Assembly: GCA_023055505.1 (NCBI GenBank)
Contig: JALIRH010000004.1
Span: 18,347,368-18,411,367 of the forward strand
Reading direction: 5' to 3'
Length of the DNA stretch: 64,000 nt
From: Callipepla californica brunnescens
Lineage: Eukaryota > Chordata > Aves > Galliformes > Odontophoridae
The notes beneath the pieces were generated by a model. It was not told the origin of the DNA and searched no databases. It saw only the letters and a program-made list of their open reading frames with translations. A program made the position numbers and the translations under genes. Below are positions 37,831-50,325 of this stretch, piece after piece; the first letter of the stretch is position 1; every line of letters begins with the position of its first letter.

Positions 37831-38847
37831 ATGTAATACCTTAGAAGTGAAAAAATAACATAGCCCACAGCTATACAGCTGCCTACAAGTGAATGGTTTT
37901 AATATCACAGACATACTAGTTCTCTAAATAAAAATTCAGAGAAAGTGCCCCAGTTTTCACTATTAGCACGAAAGAATTGTGCTCAACGAAACAAAGCAGG
38001 CTGCTTTCTGAGGCTACACAATGTCAGTGGCATCTAGCAATGAAGCCTAGAGGAAAAAAAAATAGAGACTGGGTCTGCTGAACTGCAAGATAGGGTACAT
38101 CCTTCAGACATTCCCACAGTTCCAATAGCATTACAGATGATCCCTGGAATGAAGAACTAAACGCACCCATAGCTCTGGAGAACAATAGCAAGTGCTGTGA
38201 ACCTTCTGAGACCTTCAGTTTAGAAGTTCAGCTCACTGACCATAGCGTACCATACAAAATAACCTCCCTCTGAGAATGGGAGATCTACAGCATACCTAAC
38301 TCACCAGCATGAGCACTAACCAAGAAATGTAATGAAAAATGCCGTTCTGAATCAGTATTTCTCAAAACTGGATTGGAGTTTGAGACTAACGAAAGAAAAA
38401 GATTAGAATGTCAGCCTGCAAAGCAGGGAGCACAGATTGAGTACCTACACAGTTGAATCAGCATGAGCTAGGATAAAGTACTCTTCATCAAAGTAAGGCT
38501 TTGAGCGTGGTTGCCTTGTAATGCAGAAAAACAGTCAAAGTCCCTGCTCTCACAGTGGGGTGAGATTGTATTACCCAGACACTTCTGAGGAGAAGCAACT
38601 GAGCACAGTGAAGAGTCTATATAAAGTCGAAGAGCTAAATATAACAAAATATTACAGTGTTGGATTCAGCTTCAAAAAATTTATAATTAGAAAATCTGAC
38701 AAGTGATGGCATTCAGAAGAAGCTGGTATACAAGAGCAGAGGTCTCACCCTGCTTATTACAAGCATACGTTATTTGCAGTGGTTGTTTTTTAATATAACC
38801 CCACAAATATACACTTATTTTCACATTATTTTGAAGTTAAAAAGGTG

Positions 38848-38861
38848 TTTTTTTTTTTTTT
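38848..38861. repeat. Poly-T tract (T14)
   Basis: One of only about five T runs of ten or more on the plus strand. Confidence 0.85.
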
Positions 38862-41800
38862 AGTAAAGTTATAACTCAGAGTAGTATAGACTAAGCATGA
38901 CAGCAGGATGAAACAGTGGGGTGAAGACTATACTCTTTATACAGAGTAGTAAATTTGCCATGTTTTGCATTTTTGAAAGAAACCCTGTGGAACAGGAGGG
39001 TGCACAGCTGCAATATAACATGCAGCTCCAATACTACTCGGCAATACTTTGAGGAATGCAAAGATTAATATTCTGCGTGTTTTCTGAAACCACATGCATA
39101 CATATGCCAGTTTGCTGAGGCCAGGCAGTCAGTAAGCCTGCTTTGCTAACATAAAGTAAAAGCTTCACCACCAGTGAAAACACCATCTGAAAGCAAGTTT
39201 CTATCTAGGTTTCAAATGTGTTAACAAAACAGTGAAGGAAAGCAAGGATTTCAATATACCACAGTCCTTCAAGTAAGCATCTTCCTTCCAGAGCTCTATT
39301 TTGAGGACATTTTGCAATGCCAATATCCTCCAGTATTTAGGCTACTGAAACTGACCCTTGCACTCCATGACCCAAAGCCACACTACAAATGAGGCGACTT
39401 ATGAGGGCAATGCTGTACCTACAAAAAAAAAATCTCCAGGAAAATAGATGTAGGAATGTTATCATTCTCAGAGGTCACAACCTCCATTATAGAGCCAAGA
39501 GGAGCCAGTATGTGCCTGTACCTTACTTCACAATCCATGTCAAACCCACCTTTATCAGCAATCTAAGGCAAGAAAGTGGACAGGACTGAAGCAGGTAGCA
39601 AAGGACATGTTTCCCACTTTACAACCTACCACAGCAACAGATGCATACAGCAAATAGACACCTTAAGCAGTTGTTTCTGCATGTTTTAGAGATGTATCAG
39701 TTCCTAACCTGTACTTAACCATTACTTAGGCAAACTGCCTAAAATTAGCAGTTTAACAGCTGCCTATTTAGATTTTCAGTGAGTTGCTCTACAAGGACCA
39801 CTGGGAAGGTTGGTGGAAAGAGCAGAAATCAAAGCACTGTTTACAGAAAGTTATGAAATTAAGTTATGCTCGTCACATGCTGAACAAAATAGCCTAAAAT
39901 GATCTTGAGAAGAGCATCATTAAAACACTCCCTGCCTCAGTTATTTATCAGCACATCTGAGACATGGTAAAGTTTTACTTTTCTATTCTGGAGAGGTGCC
40001 TTTTCCCATGCCCACAGTACGTACCAATGATCAAGCAATGCCTGACTTGTTGCAATAGCTTACTGTTTTACTGTTCTGAAATCAAAATGGTACGTTAACT
40101 CTGAGCAGACATTGTGGGACTGAATCCTTGTGTTATATGGAATGATCGAAGGAGCTATTAAACAGGCTCTCGTGGAAGAAATTTCATTTAGCCAACAACA
40201 CAAGTGGGGGCAATATCTACCAACGTGGAACCACGTGAATTCATTTTTTGGAACCTGACATCAATATTCAGAGTTAATCATACAAAAGAATCATTGCTCT
40301 CAACTGGTATTGTGTGAATGAAGGAAAAGGTTTTCCCTTTTCCTTTTTGTCAGTCACATATATTTTAGTCTTATGCAATGGAACAGATCACTTCCTCTTG
40401 CCTATGCAACAGTCATTATCCTTCAGTTCCATGTACATTCGGTATATTTGGTTTTTTTATGAGGTCATTTTTTTCCTTCAGTCTAACACAGCTTCTATTT
40501 CTACCGCTGAGTATATGCTTTTCTATGTATGCACTTTTTGTCAGAAGCACATACAGAATGTTCCTGTACAAGGTCCACACACTTAACCCAGGATCACTGA
40601 AGTCAAAAGCTAGCCCCTGTAGAGATGAGATTTCCTTTTTTTTTTCCTGCTAGTCCTCAATACCATCTTCCCTATTTATAAATTCAATAATATCTTCCAA
40701 ATTCATAAAACCAAAAGGTTGCTCAACCCTAGTGAAAGATCTCAAACAAGTTAGTTGCATTTTTATCATAATTATCAATCCAGAGTCCTCCAGTCAGCAC
40801 TCAGCATCAAACTGTCTTTTTCCTTCAAAAGACAAGAATGCAGAAGGTTTTTTCATTATGATCCAAAAATCCACTTTTTCTGGAGATACTGTTCTATGCA
40901 CGCTCTATGCATTAAATGCCTGCCAGAGAATTCAGCTGCAAACACAGAGCTCGCTACCTTTGCCAACACTAGTATCTCATTTATCACTGGTGTTCTATTC
41001 ACTGCTTTGTTTTTTCCCTTCTACTGATTTTATGTAGATTTCAGCAAACAAGAAGGTAAATGAAGTCTGCAGAGGACAAATTAGAAACCAGATGACCGGT
41101 TACTGATAATTTGTCTTGCACTTCAGTAGACACAGTTGCAAAAAGCCAGACAGGCAAATAGACCTGATAAACATGGATAGACAATTTTCTTCACCATGTT
41201 TTCCCATGCAAAAGCAAGGGGCAAAGAATACCAGCAGATTCGAAACATAGAAATGTACGGTTTTTCCAGTGCATGCTGTTTAAGGTTCTACTGTTTAAAA
41301 TAAATATATCCTCCAGCTGCCACTTTGTCCATGCTCATTCTGATAAAATCAAAATGGAAGCACAGATGTTCTGAGTACTTATTTACAACAACACTGTTTG
41401 TCTAAAGCAGTGGCACTATCTACAGATACAAAAAAATACCAAGATGTTGGGATTTTTCCAGTTCTGCACTTAAGAACCACCAGCACTTTAAAAGACTTAG
41501 TAAAAGCCATGGAATGACTTGTGAGTCACAAGCAGGTGTTACATCCTTTGCTCCCACAAAAGGTTTGGGTTAGTTTTGTGTTTTTTTCCTTCAAAAAGTC
41601 CTTGGGATGCTAAGGACAAATGACAGACTTTGGCTCTGTGCCCCTGGGTTTGCTGCTGTTCACGCAGGGGAAGAAAAAGTATTGAGTGATGAAGGGCTTT
41701 GGAAAAAAAAGTCCCCGTTCCATATCAAGGGAAAGCAGATGAGCCCCATGCCAGAAAAGCCAGATTGTAAGAGACAGAGCTGCACTCTGGGACCACTTGC

Positions 41801-42008
41801 AAACAAAGCTGGTAGCATTTGTGATTCACACTAGCACATATGCTTGTTTTGGTGTTGAAGTCTCAGTCAAGGACTTGATAATCCTAAAGAAGGAACTCTA
41901 AAAGAAAAGACAAACAGTAAAGAATAATACCATTTTACCAGAAATCTATCGCATTTCTGAGCCACAGGATAAAATTCTTGTCTAAGCATGTCTTGTCAGA
42001 TTTCTTAT

Positions 42009-42023
42009 CACAAAAAAAAAAAA
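42009..42023. repeat. Poly-A tract
   Basis: A run of about 14 A. Simple repeat. Confidence 0.85.
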
Positions 42024-43588
42024 ATTAAGATTTGTTAATATTTACTAGAAAACTCCCTATAACTTAAAAAACAACTTGCATGAGAAGCACAAGCAGAAAA
42101 AAACCTTCTCCAAACATTTCTGTTCTCGCTTTTCTTATGATCTATGAGGTAACAAGGGAAGATAAGGACAAAGTAACTGCTCCTCTGTTTTGTTCATGGG
42201 AAACTTACCTTCAAAACATCATTTTAAATGCAGTTTTCAAATATATATTATTTAATACATCAGCAACACATTGCACCACACAACATTGCAGCTCCTAATG
42301 AACATTGCAGTGCCTTGAGAAAAATGAAAAGAGAAGTGCTTTCAGCAGAATCATTATACATTAAAAATTAAGGAATCAAAAAGGAAGCACAGCTCAGCAC
42401 CCTTGTGATAAACATATTTCTCATTTATACAGATTTGAAACAACATCCAGGTGCTAAAGCTAGTAAATGGATTGCACCAGCCTATGAACAACATCACCTG
42501 TCAATATTTAGTCACCACCTCTTCTGCACTCACAGCATTCAAAAAAAAGGAAAGAACAAGCAGGTAAGCACTAACGTTTTATAGGTCAAACAAACTGATT
42601 TACACCAAACAGCTTTTGAACAAAGCTAGCATTAGAAAATCCCAAACTTCAAATGAGTTAAAGAAAGCTGCTTCTTCCCTTTCCAAAATAAACCCGTCAT
42701 CTCTCTAGCTCTCTCCAGCTGGAGTACAGATCTCGTGAGGAGCTGTAACAAATTAGTTCATGGCTGTGTAAGCTTCTGCTTCATTACACAGCGCATGATA
42801 ATTCAGGGAAGAAAACCCAGCCCTCTTCAACCCTGCTCTTTTTTCACATCTCCTCCATCTCCCCATAGGAAGTACTCTTCTGGTGATTTTGTTAATGGGT
42901 ACAAAGTTTATCTCATGTTTAATCTTTTAATAAAACTTTCTAATTGCTTTTAATTTTTCAACTCAATTAAAAGAAAGATTGATGCTAAAAGGATAAAACA
43001 AAGTCAGAGTAAGGAGTCTATCCTGTTTGAAAGGTAACATACACAATTAGAAGTATTGCCTTCAAAAGAGCCCAGAACGTTTACGTGCATCCAGCTGATA
43101 CATAATCCCAATGGTAGTCAGAGTAGCAAACAGCACAGGGAAGCAGCCTCCATACAACACAAACGCAAAGATGCTGTTCCAAAGTTAAGATTATGTAATC
43201 AGCTTATGCTTTTTCTATTTTTTAAGAAATTTCATGAGAAAGCAACTAAGTCCTTCCAGGCTCATGTACACCACAGTGTTATGCTATTGCTTTTCAGTAC
43301 GAGCTGGCTAGGCTATAGATGCAGGAGCCACCCCCAAGTTACCAGCAGTCAGGAGGCCACCAATATCTCAAGTGTTGCATGGCCACAGCAGCACCAGTTT
43401 GATGGACCTCAACCCTGACTGTGAGAAGTTAGCTAACACACATATATACTTTGTTAGGATTTTTAAGTTGGTGATAAATACAACAATCCTAGAAGTAATG
43501 CAAACCTATACAGCATATGCTATAATATGCAGTAAAGATGCAACTCAACTCTTCAATATCAAACAGTACTGTGGCCAGAATGAAATGA

Positions 43589-43636
43589 ATGAAATGTAAC
43601 CATCCCAAGCATCCTCATTCCTGTTCTCTAAATAAG
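43589..43636 (+). repeat. Dispersed repeat copy A (pairs with 51931-51984)
   Basis: The segment shares an ATGAAAT...CATCCC block, a CAAGCATCCTCATTC 15-mer and an AAATA end with 51931-51984, in the same order and orientation. The other copy has about seven extra bases between the first two blocks. It matches no family that I can name. Confidence 0.4.
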
Positions 43637-44426
43637 AGCATGAGTCCTAGGCTGCTGCAGCATGGAGCTTTTGTCCAAGTTTTCCTCTCCAGTATTTCCA
43701 TAGGGAAAAACAAAACTGCTTGAGAACTAGAATTTCCACCACTTCCCCTAGTTTTAAAGGGCTTCAGTCACCACCCTGCAAGCTTTTTGAGATATGCATG
43801 ACTGCTTGCAGCATGCGCATCACACCGACAAAGTTGCTCTGGTCTTAGTGTCTGTCAGCTGTAGGAAAAACAAACCTGCAGGCAACATCTCTAAGCTTCC
43901 TTGAAAATCTGCTACTGATCCTACATTTGCTAATGCATCTTGCTCCTTTTGCACGCAGATAATCACATTTATATTTCACAATCCCGTGAGTGGGAATACA
44001 GTTCCAGTTACTCATACAAACAACAGAAACTGAAGAATATGTCCTCTGCACACCTGACTTGTCTAAAACAAAAATCCCAGATCACTCACAGAAATTTGAC
44101 TGGTTGCACCAGTTTTCTGATCTCCAGAGCTGACCTAAAACTCCTAAGTAACATTTCTTTCTACAGTCTTTTGCATTCAACTGTTGTTGCCTCTTAGTTC
44201 ACACCTCTTTTTTGAGATAGATATTAAAATGATTATTTTTTTGTTACTTCCAAACCATGTGATGTTCTACTAAGAAGCATCTTTAGAACAGGCACTGGTC
44301 TGGCTGTTTTATAGAACTTAACACCTCCATTTCAGAAGCAAAGTCTAAAAAATAATTCGTCCTTAGCATTTCTGCCCTTCACTGATTTTATTGTTACTAA
44401 TACCATCACTGCTAAGAAAAAAAGTC

Positions 44427-44560
44427 ATAGAATGGCCCAGGTTAAAAGGGACCTTAAAGATAACCTAGTTTCAACCCCTCTACCATGGGTAGGGTAGCTA
44501 ACCACTAGACCAGGTTGCCCAGAGCTACATCCAGCCTTGCTGGATAATGCAGCAGTATCT
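44427..44560 (-). mobile_element. CR1 LINE 3'-end fragment (antisense)
   Basis: Clear reverse complement of the CR1 3' end. It has the TCATAGAATGG tail, then CCCAGGTTAAAAGGGACCTT, then AAAGATAACCTAGTTTCAACC, a CCATGGGTAGGG word, and ACCACTAGACCAGGTTGCCC followed by CAGAGCTACATCCAGCC. The order matches the canonical CR1 3' UTR. Only about 130 bp remain and similarity stops soon after the CATCCAGCC word. Confidence 0.93.
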
Positions 44561-45777
44561 CACACACTAGTGGATGCTGCCATGACCATGCCACCAACCA
44601 CATATTCCTGCATTGTTTCTGCCAGGAAAGACAACAAAGAAGAGATGGGAAATAGGAGAATGAGAGCCAGGTCTCTGACGGAAGTGTTTTGCATAGTAGG
44701 TGTTTTCAAGTCCTGAATTTAAATAACATTTCATATATGAAATAATTCTGTGAACCTAAATAATAATGATCTTAAACCTTACCAGATCTTTACTAGCACA
44801 ATATTGTATTTATTTTCCCTGAAATCAGTGGGAACAGTAAAGCCACTTTTGGCGCAATCTAAACACTGCAGCTTCTGTTCAGCTTATTCTTTTTAACTAC
44901 AGCAATCACCAGCTAGCGGACAAATGAGCATAGCCACCTTACCTTAAGGATTTGTGGCTAAACCTGTAAAACAGGAATCTTAAACTACTCTGATAAAAGC
45001 AAAAGGCATGACAGATACCAGTATTTCAGGAAACGTAAAGAAAAACACCCTTTTCTTTTAGGTAAAACAACATTTAGAGTCCTTCTGAATTTCTTTAACC
45101 CTATTCGCGCATATGGACTTTATTCTTTCCCAGTAATTGCTGTTTGAGATTCAAGGAAAGGCCAATGAAGCCAGAGAAAAAGTGATAGGACATCAGTAAA
45201 TGAAGCATGAGTCACTATCATCTGCCATCACTCAAGCACATGAACGCAAATGCTGGCACAAACCTAGACATTAAGTGTGCTGATGACACTGACTCATAGG
45301 GTGCAGAAGTTAACCATCAATGTAGTCATCGTACTCTCTATACTTCAAGCTTCAAGTGTGCTCTGTAATAATGAGATTCTTCATGCTATGGACAAATTCA
45401 GCAATGGAAAGCCCGAGGCTTTACATCAATTCAGTATGTGTCAGTGGCTTAAAGAAGAAAAAAAGCAGACCTATCAAGCTTCAAATTCTTTTAGTGAGAA
45501 ACTCAGAGACTAAAGTTTATTTTACCTTTTATCCTTTCAACCTCACTAAAATAGAAATAAAACAACAACATGTGACTAAAAAAAAAAAAAAAGATTCTTA
45601 ACCTCTAAACATAAAAATCACCTCTTCCTTAACTTATCATGAAATGAAGTGTAACAGAGATGCAATCCTGAAAGAGGTCAAGACAAAAATTAAAAATGAG
45701 GCTGTGGAAGGTTCAGAAGTATATTGCATGCATGTTCAGTACCCTCAAAAGCATACCTTTTCTTGATGCAACGCTGA
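44561..45777. other. Non-coding spacer between CR1 fragments
   Basis: No gene is recognised. Contains an A14 run at about 45580-45593. Open frames of about 80 codons overlap in two frames at 45.3-45.6 kb and are unrecognised. Confidence 0.6.
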
Positions 45778-46030
45778 AAGATAAGTAGTGAAGTAATGGA
45801 GGCCATATCTGGAACACTCAGTTCAGTTCTGAGCTGCCAGTACTAGAAAGAAAGGTATCTCCTAGAAAGAGTCCAGCAGAGAGCCTGGAGCATATCTCTT
45901 ATGAAAGAAAGGCTGAGACCTGGGTCTCTGTATTTATGATTTGTGATTATGATTATCTAATGGGCAGTAGAGGATATGGCCAAGCTCTTTTGAATGGTGC
46001 CCAGTGTTTAACCTGAAAGAAAGCCTAAAA
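45778..46030 (+). mobile_element. CR1 LINE internal fragment (sense), lacks 3' end
   Basis: In sense orientation it carries the end of CR1 ORF2: the peptide LLERVQQRA is readable from 45859. KERLRPG follows after AGCATATCTC, then the GGCTGAGACCTGGG and TATTTATGATT words, and CCAAGCTCTTTTGAATGGTG running into CCCAGTG at about 46010. Similarity to CR1 then ends abruptly. CR1 insertions normally keep their 3' end, so the missing tail needs explaining. The next consecutive part of the element appears at about 47907, in the same orientation. Confidence 0.85.
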
Positions 46031-47906
46031 AGAGTATTTAAACTCATCAGTATAATAAACATTTAATTGTTGGAAAACTTGTAACAAATTCTGCCTCACA
46101 GAAGATTGCTACCATCTCCTCTACTACAACTCATTAGAGATCGAAGTGTCTGTAATTGAACCATAAATCTCCTTCGTTCTTAGAGAGATTGACTGAATTA
46201 AAGAAAAGAGTATATTTACAGTGATACACCTTACTGATACTAAAACCAAAAACCAAAACCGATACCAAAATAATAGCACTGATACAATAATCAGTGAACG
46301 AATAACCTCTAGCAAAGCACTGCAGTTCCTATTTGGAAAGTACCTAGTACGGTCTGAAGACTAATCAATGTAACACAAACTTCAGAAATTCTATCAAGAT
46401 CATGTTCTAAGCCCAAGTCATTGACGTTACCTGGTGCAGCAGAACTACAACTAGAAGACAAAGATGAATTTTGCAAAATGATACATAACTGTAATAGTTG
46501 GGATAGGACCTGGAAGACCACTTCTAATCATGTTTAGAAGATAGTGTGAAGGTTCTTACAAGTCTTTGAAAATCATAATACAAATATTTTTGTTGCTTTC
46601 CACATTAGGAATAAAACATCTCACCTTTGGTATGCATGCAGGGAGAAATATTTGATGCACTTGTATAACCAAGTCCAACTGACTTCACTTAGCTTGGCTA
46701 GATAGAGCTGCCCACAAGCAGATGCATTTATCTTCTCTGACTAAACACAGAGGGTTATTGCCCCAATTGTTTTTTTTTTTTGCCCTGAAGCTTGTTTTCT
46801 GAAGATATAAAATAACTTGAATGCTCATTGTGGTGAAATACTGTTGGGAAAGTTACTGAAGAGATGACACTGTGGCACTACCACTAGCATAATTTCACTT
46901 CTGTTATCCCACAACTCCAGCAAGATCCATGTAGTGTAACAAATTAAAGGAACAAAACAAACAAACAAAAAAACAAAAAAACACACAGCATGTTAATTTT
47001 TTAGACAACTAAAATGCTTGGCTAGAAATGAAGATGCTTCATCAGCATCATCAACCCCATATTCTTTTTCCTATTCCTAATAGGCAATAAAACTCAGAAT
47101 TGCTACCTTGTTGTGACTCATATAGTAACAGTGACACTATTGTTTTAACTTTTATTTATTGTCTCACTTCCAAAACTGGAAAAAGTGGCTTTCTCTCTTG
47201 TTTTGATTGATAACTGTGTACTCTCATATTAATTGCAGAAAAAAGGACTATGTCTCCTGTTCTTCACTGAGAGCCACTTAAAGATCAGGAGAGGAGGGGT
47301 AAGATTACTGTAACATAATCTGTTCTGAATATCAATGCAGAACTTTAGTCAGTGCAGTTGTTAATGCCTTTTAGCAACACTTTACAGTTTGCTAAAACAG
47401 TGTAATAACAGGAGAACGAAGGAACCAGGTATGCCATTCAGGTGCTGCTCCTAATTGCCAGAGAAGTTTGTTTGTAAGCTTAAGTCTGCTCTCAGGGAGG
47501 GAAAGAATGCAAATTCCCATCCTGTAATCACTTTTCTGATCTTGATTGGACTTCATTGTGAGCTTTCCCCTCAAAAGAGTGAAATTAACCTAGGGTAGTC
47601 TCTCATCAATATTTGAAGTGCTGTTGCTCCCAAGTGTCATTTTCTGCACTTGTCTGTGCAGTTTGATCCTGATCCAGGACTGAAATATACATCAGCATTT
47701 TGGCGTGTCAGAGATTTCAGTCATTAATCACACCACATCGCCCCAGAGCAGCAGCAACCTCAATCCCTCACAGATGTGCCCAAAGGTCAGCCCTAAGACC
47801 AGTAATGCCAGCTCGTATGGCACACATCTCTTGCCTCTCTCAAAATACAGCTGAGGCCCACAGGGGATGGGGTAGACCTGGCTGCCACTTGCAAGGCCAG
47901 TCTACT
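46031..47906. other. 1.9-kb segment between two consecutive CR1 parts
   Basis: This AT-rich sequence separates two same-strand CR1 pieces. It contains an A/C-rich stretch at 46.24 kb, a T run at about 46771-46781 and a (CAAA)n repeat at 46953-46980. I recognise no LTR, LINE body, terminal inverted repeat or gene in it. It could be an insertion into the CR1, or ordinary unique DNA lying between two unrelated CR1 fragments. Confidence 0.4.
46953..46985. repeat. (CAAA)n microsatellite
   Basis: CAAA/CAAAC units followed by A-runs and a short CA end. Confidence 0.85.
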
Positions 47907-48165
47907 GTTGGTTCTGATAGCCAATAGCAGGAAACACAGGAAGTTCAGACAGGGCATTAGGAGAAATGCCATTGACTAAAAGGTCAAATACTGGAACAGG
48001 CTTCCTAGGAGGAGGTTGATGCCCCATGCCTGTCAGTATTCAAGAGGAATTTGAACAATACCCTCACTTAACATTGTTTTAACTTTTGGTTAGCCCTGAA
48101 GAGAATCAGGCAGTTGGACTTCACCACCTAACATCCTTTCCAACTGAACTATACTAAACTGGTAT
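47907..48165 (+). mobile_element. CR1 LINE 3'-end fragment (sense)
   Basis: Starts with a GGAAACACAGGAAGTTCAGA word, which in CR1 directly follows the GGTGCCCAGTG...AGG segment. It goes on with TGGAACAGGCTTCCTAGG, a TTCAAGAGGAATTTGAACAA word and GCAGTTGGACTTCACC, and finishes with ACATCCTTTCCAACTGAAC close to the 3' terminus. This is the canonical order of a sense CR1 3' UTR. Together with 45778-46030 it would reconstitute a contiguous CR1 3' half. Confidence 0.88.
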
Positions 48166-48339
48166 GGGGCCCTCAGCATGTACATTACTGCAGCAGCTGT
48201 GATGGGTAAAACATTGATTTCCTCCTTTTGGCACTGATCAATAGAAAACCCTAACACAAATACTCATTGTTTCCCTACAGACCTGCCTTGCTCCCTTTAT
48301 GCTGAAAGGGTCACAGCCTCCCTATGGAGATGCCTTTAA

Positions 48340-48725
48340 GGCCTGAGTAGAATTAAAAGGAGGGAACCTAATGGCTCTTGTTAAAGATTAAACAGGCACA
48401 CTGATAGCTCGTTCAAATTAAACTTAACACCTCAGGTTGCTCATGTCAATTTTCTGAAACATGGGGAAAAAAGGTAATTGTCAATTAATGAGACCATCGA
48501 CTTGGTTTTGGTGGAAATCAATAACATGAAACAATATGAAGCTATATAATCTTAATCAGTATTCTATAATGAAAAGGCTTTTAGACAGATAAACAGAGTA
48601 ATTGGCTGTTCCCTTGTGGCCCATCCTCTACACTATACAACAGCCCAATTAAAATATAACATCAGGAGCTACACAATTATTTGTTTGGGCTTTGTTTCAT
48701 TTTCTAGGTTTGATTTGTCTTTGTG
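48340..48725. promoter_or_regulatory. Candidate conserved non-coding / enhancer-like segment
   Basis: A repeat-free block of about 385 bp is dense in homeodomain-type words: TCAATTAATG at 48481-48490, AGTAATTGG near 48598, CCAATTAAAA near 48646 and ACAATTATTTG near 48675. It also has AGATAAACA and TTTAAGGCC words. It lies between a CR1 and a C14 tract yet is itself free of repeats. Of the candidate elements in the window, this one looks most like a vertebrate conserved non-coding element, but that judgement is by texture only. Confidence 0.28.
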
Positions 48726-48732
48726 GGTTGCT

Positions 48733-48746
48733 CCCCCCCCCCCCCC
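48733..48746. repeat. Poly-C tract (C14)
   Basis: Fourteen C in a row, so G14 on the minus strand. Long C/G homopolymers are rare compared with A/T runs and can adopt G-quadruplex or i-motif-like structures. Confidence 0.9.
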
Positions 48747-49818
48747 ATTTGCCTTTGCTAAATCAAAAGTTGCAGACATTGAAACAGCATATATAAAAAA
48801 AGCCCACCATAGACCAAAGCCCATGAATCAAATACAGGTTGGATACCAGAGTCATGCATCTTAGTTATGAAAGGCTTCCAATTCATTCTCTTTCTAATTA
48901 TTTGTACAGTCTTGACCATGGTATTTACATCTCTTGGGTTCCATCAAAAAAAAACCAATATTACACAAGTAGGAAACCTCTTCCCAAGATCTTTCATAAA
49001 CTCCTCTCAGGAAGACTTTACACCTTTCCCAGGAGGAAGAAGATTGGTTTGTGGTTAAGTGTACTTATTGCCACCAAAGGACAAGAATCCATGCAGTCTT
49101 TCAGAAGTAAAAAGAAAATCATTACATTGATATGCCAAGAGATCTTGAAGATCAGAAGAGCCAGATGGGTGCAACAGTAGAGGGCTTATGCTCAGGAAAA
49201 TTTTTCCAGTTACTTCAAAGGCTTGCATTAAAATGGGCCTGTCTGGCTAAAAGTGCAATAGAAGTCCTAATTTGCACTTTTTATTTATTTATACTTTAAA
49301 ATATATTTAGGCGCTAATGAGTCAGTGAAAACCACAAATAATTTCTTTAGCAAATAAAAAAATAAGCCAGATGATTCTCCTCTTAGCACGTACCAGTTTG
49401 AGAATATTAAGCCAGGAGCATAAGGAGTTGGTCAGTCAGACCCCGAAAGGTTGCTCAGTAGTAGACAAGATAACAGCACAGCTTTGCCTGAACAGTGACA
49501 CAAACACACACAAGAACTACAGCTGTGACCCAACACATTACATCTGTTCAAAAATTCTTACTGCTCAGCTATAAGAAGGAATTCTTCACCTCATTGAGTT
49601 TGCTATCCAGCAATCCTACAACATATACTGGCACTGCACAGTAAAATGTACAAGGGCTGCCCAAAAAGTAATGCCCCTTATTTTGTTATGTCAGCCCACG
49701 ATGGCAAAGGCAGGTGATAGCAGCCTGGCACTGAACCTTCCCATCAAGATTCCATTACATTTTGTTGCCATGCAACAGATAGCAGCAGAGGGTCAGTTCG
49801 ACAAAACGGCATCTGACA

Positions 49819-50325
49819 TGGAAGTGTGTATGAAGCAAAGGTGTGTCACTGAATTCCTCAGTATGGAAAAAAAAAAAAACACCTATTGATCTCTATAAAT
49901 ATTTAGCAAGCATCAAATGTCAAACAGTGGATGTTAGCAAGCTTGTCAAGTCCTGCTGAACCAATATGAGGTGACAGTTTCTTGGATCACATAATTACTG
50001 ATGAAGAGACATGCTGTCAAGACTATGAGTTGGAATCAAAATGGCAGTCCACAGCAACATGTGAATTCCCATCGAAAAAAAAAGTTCAAGATGCAGCCCT
50101 CAGCGGGGAAAGTGGTGTGCGCTGTCTTCTGGGATATGAAAGAGAGAAGGGGGTGATCCTTCCAGATTTCATGGAACCCAGACAAACCATCAACTTTGGA
50201 CACCACACTGCAACACTGCTAAGCTGAAGGCCTTCTGACTTCCATCTGTTCAGGCTGAAGAAAAATGGACTGCATGAAAAATATTTTCCTAGCAATGACA
50301 CTGTCAAAGCAGCTGTGAAACAGTG
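49819..50325 (+). pseudogene. Mariner transposase pseudogene
   Basis: The remnant encodes a dead Tc1/mariner transposase. The N-terminal DNA-binding part starts at ATG 49819 with MEVCMKQRCVTEFLS. After the A13 run, in another frame, PIDLYKYLASIKCQTVDVS follows. The catalytic domain start is visible as ITDEET...DYELESKWQS at about 49985-50050, with the first catalytic Asp in the TDEE motif. KKKFKMQPSAGKVV and VFWDM follow in a second frame, then GVILPDFMEPRQTIN and HHTATL back in the first. The text then jumps to SDFHLFRLKKNGLHEKYF and ends with DTVKAAVKQ at a stop near 50325. The middle segment with the HDN-type second Asp and the third Asp is missing, and there are at least two frameshifts and premature stops, so it cannot be active. 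Its former role was cut-and-paste transposition at TA sites. Confidence 0.9.
49867..49879. repeat. Poly-A run inside the mariner
   Basis: A13 run within the degenerate transposase frame, coinciding with a frameshift. Probably slippage expansion after inactivation. Confidence 0.85.

Larger units (their letters stand above)
37831..44426. other. Non-coding stretch, no recognised gene
   Basis: No gene or transposon is recognised. The only structure is a T14 run at 38848-38861, an A14 run at 42009-42022 and short AT-rich tracts. The 101- to 120-codon open frames at 40.7 and 43.1 kb have no recognisable features. Confidence 0.6.
48166..49650. other. Non-coding stretch upstream of the mariner fossil
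   Basis: No gene is recognised. It holds the candidate regulatory segment at 48.34-48.72 kb and a C14 run. Short overlapping open frames at 48.6-49.2 kb are unrecognised. Confidence 0.6.

Noticed and set aside
43056..43418. 120-codon plus-strand frame
   Set aside because: No domain, signal peptide or family resemblance, and length close to the chance maximum for the window.
46031..47906. Endogenous retrovirus or LTR inside the split CR1
   Set aside because: I found no long terminal repeats, primer-binding-site pattern or retroviral protein blocks in the interval.
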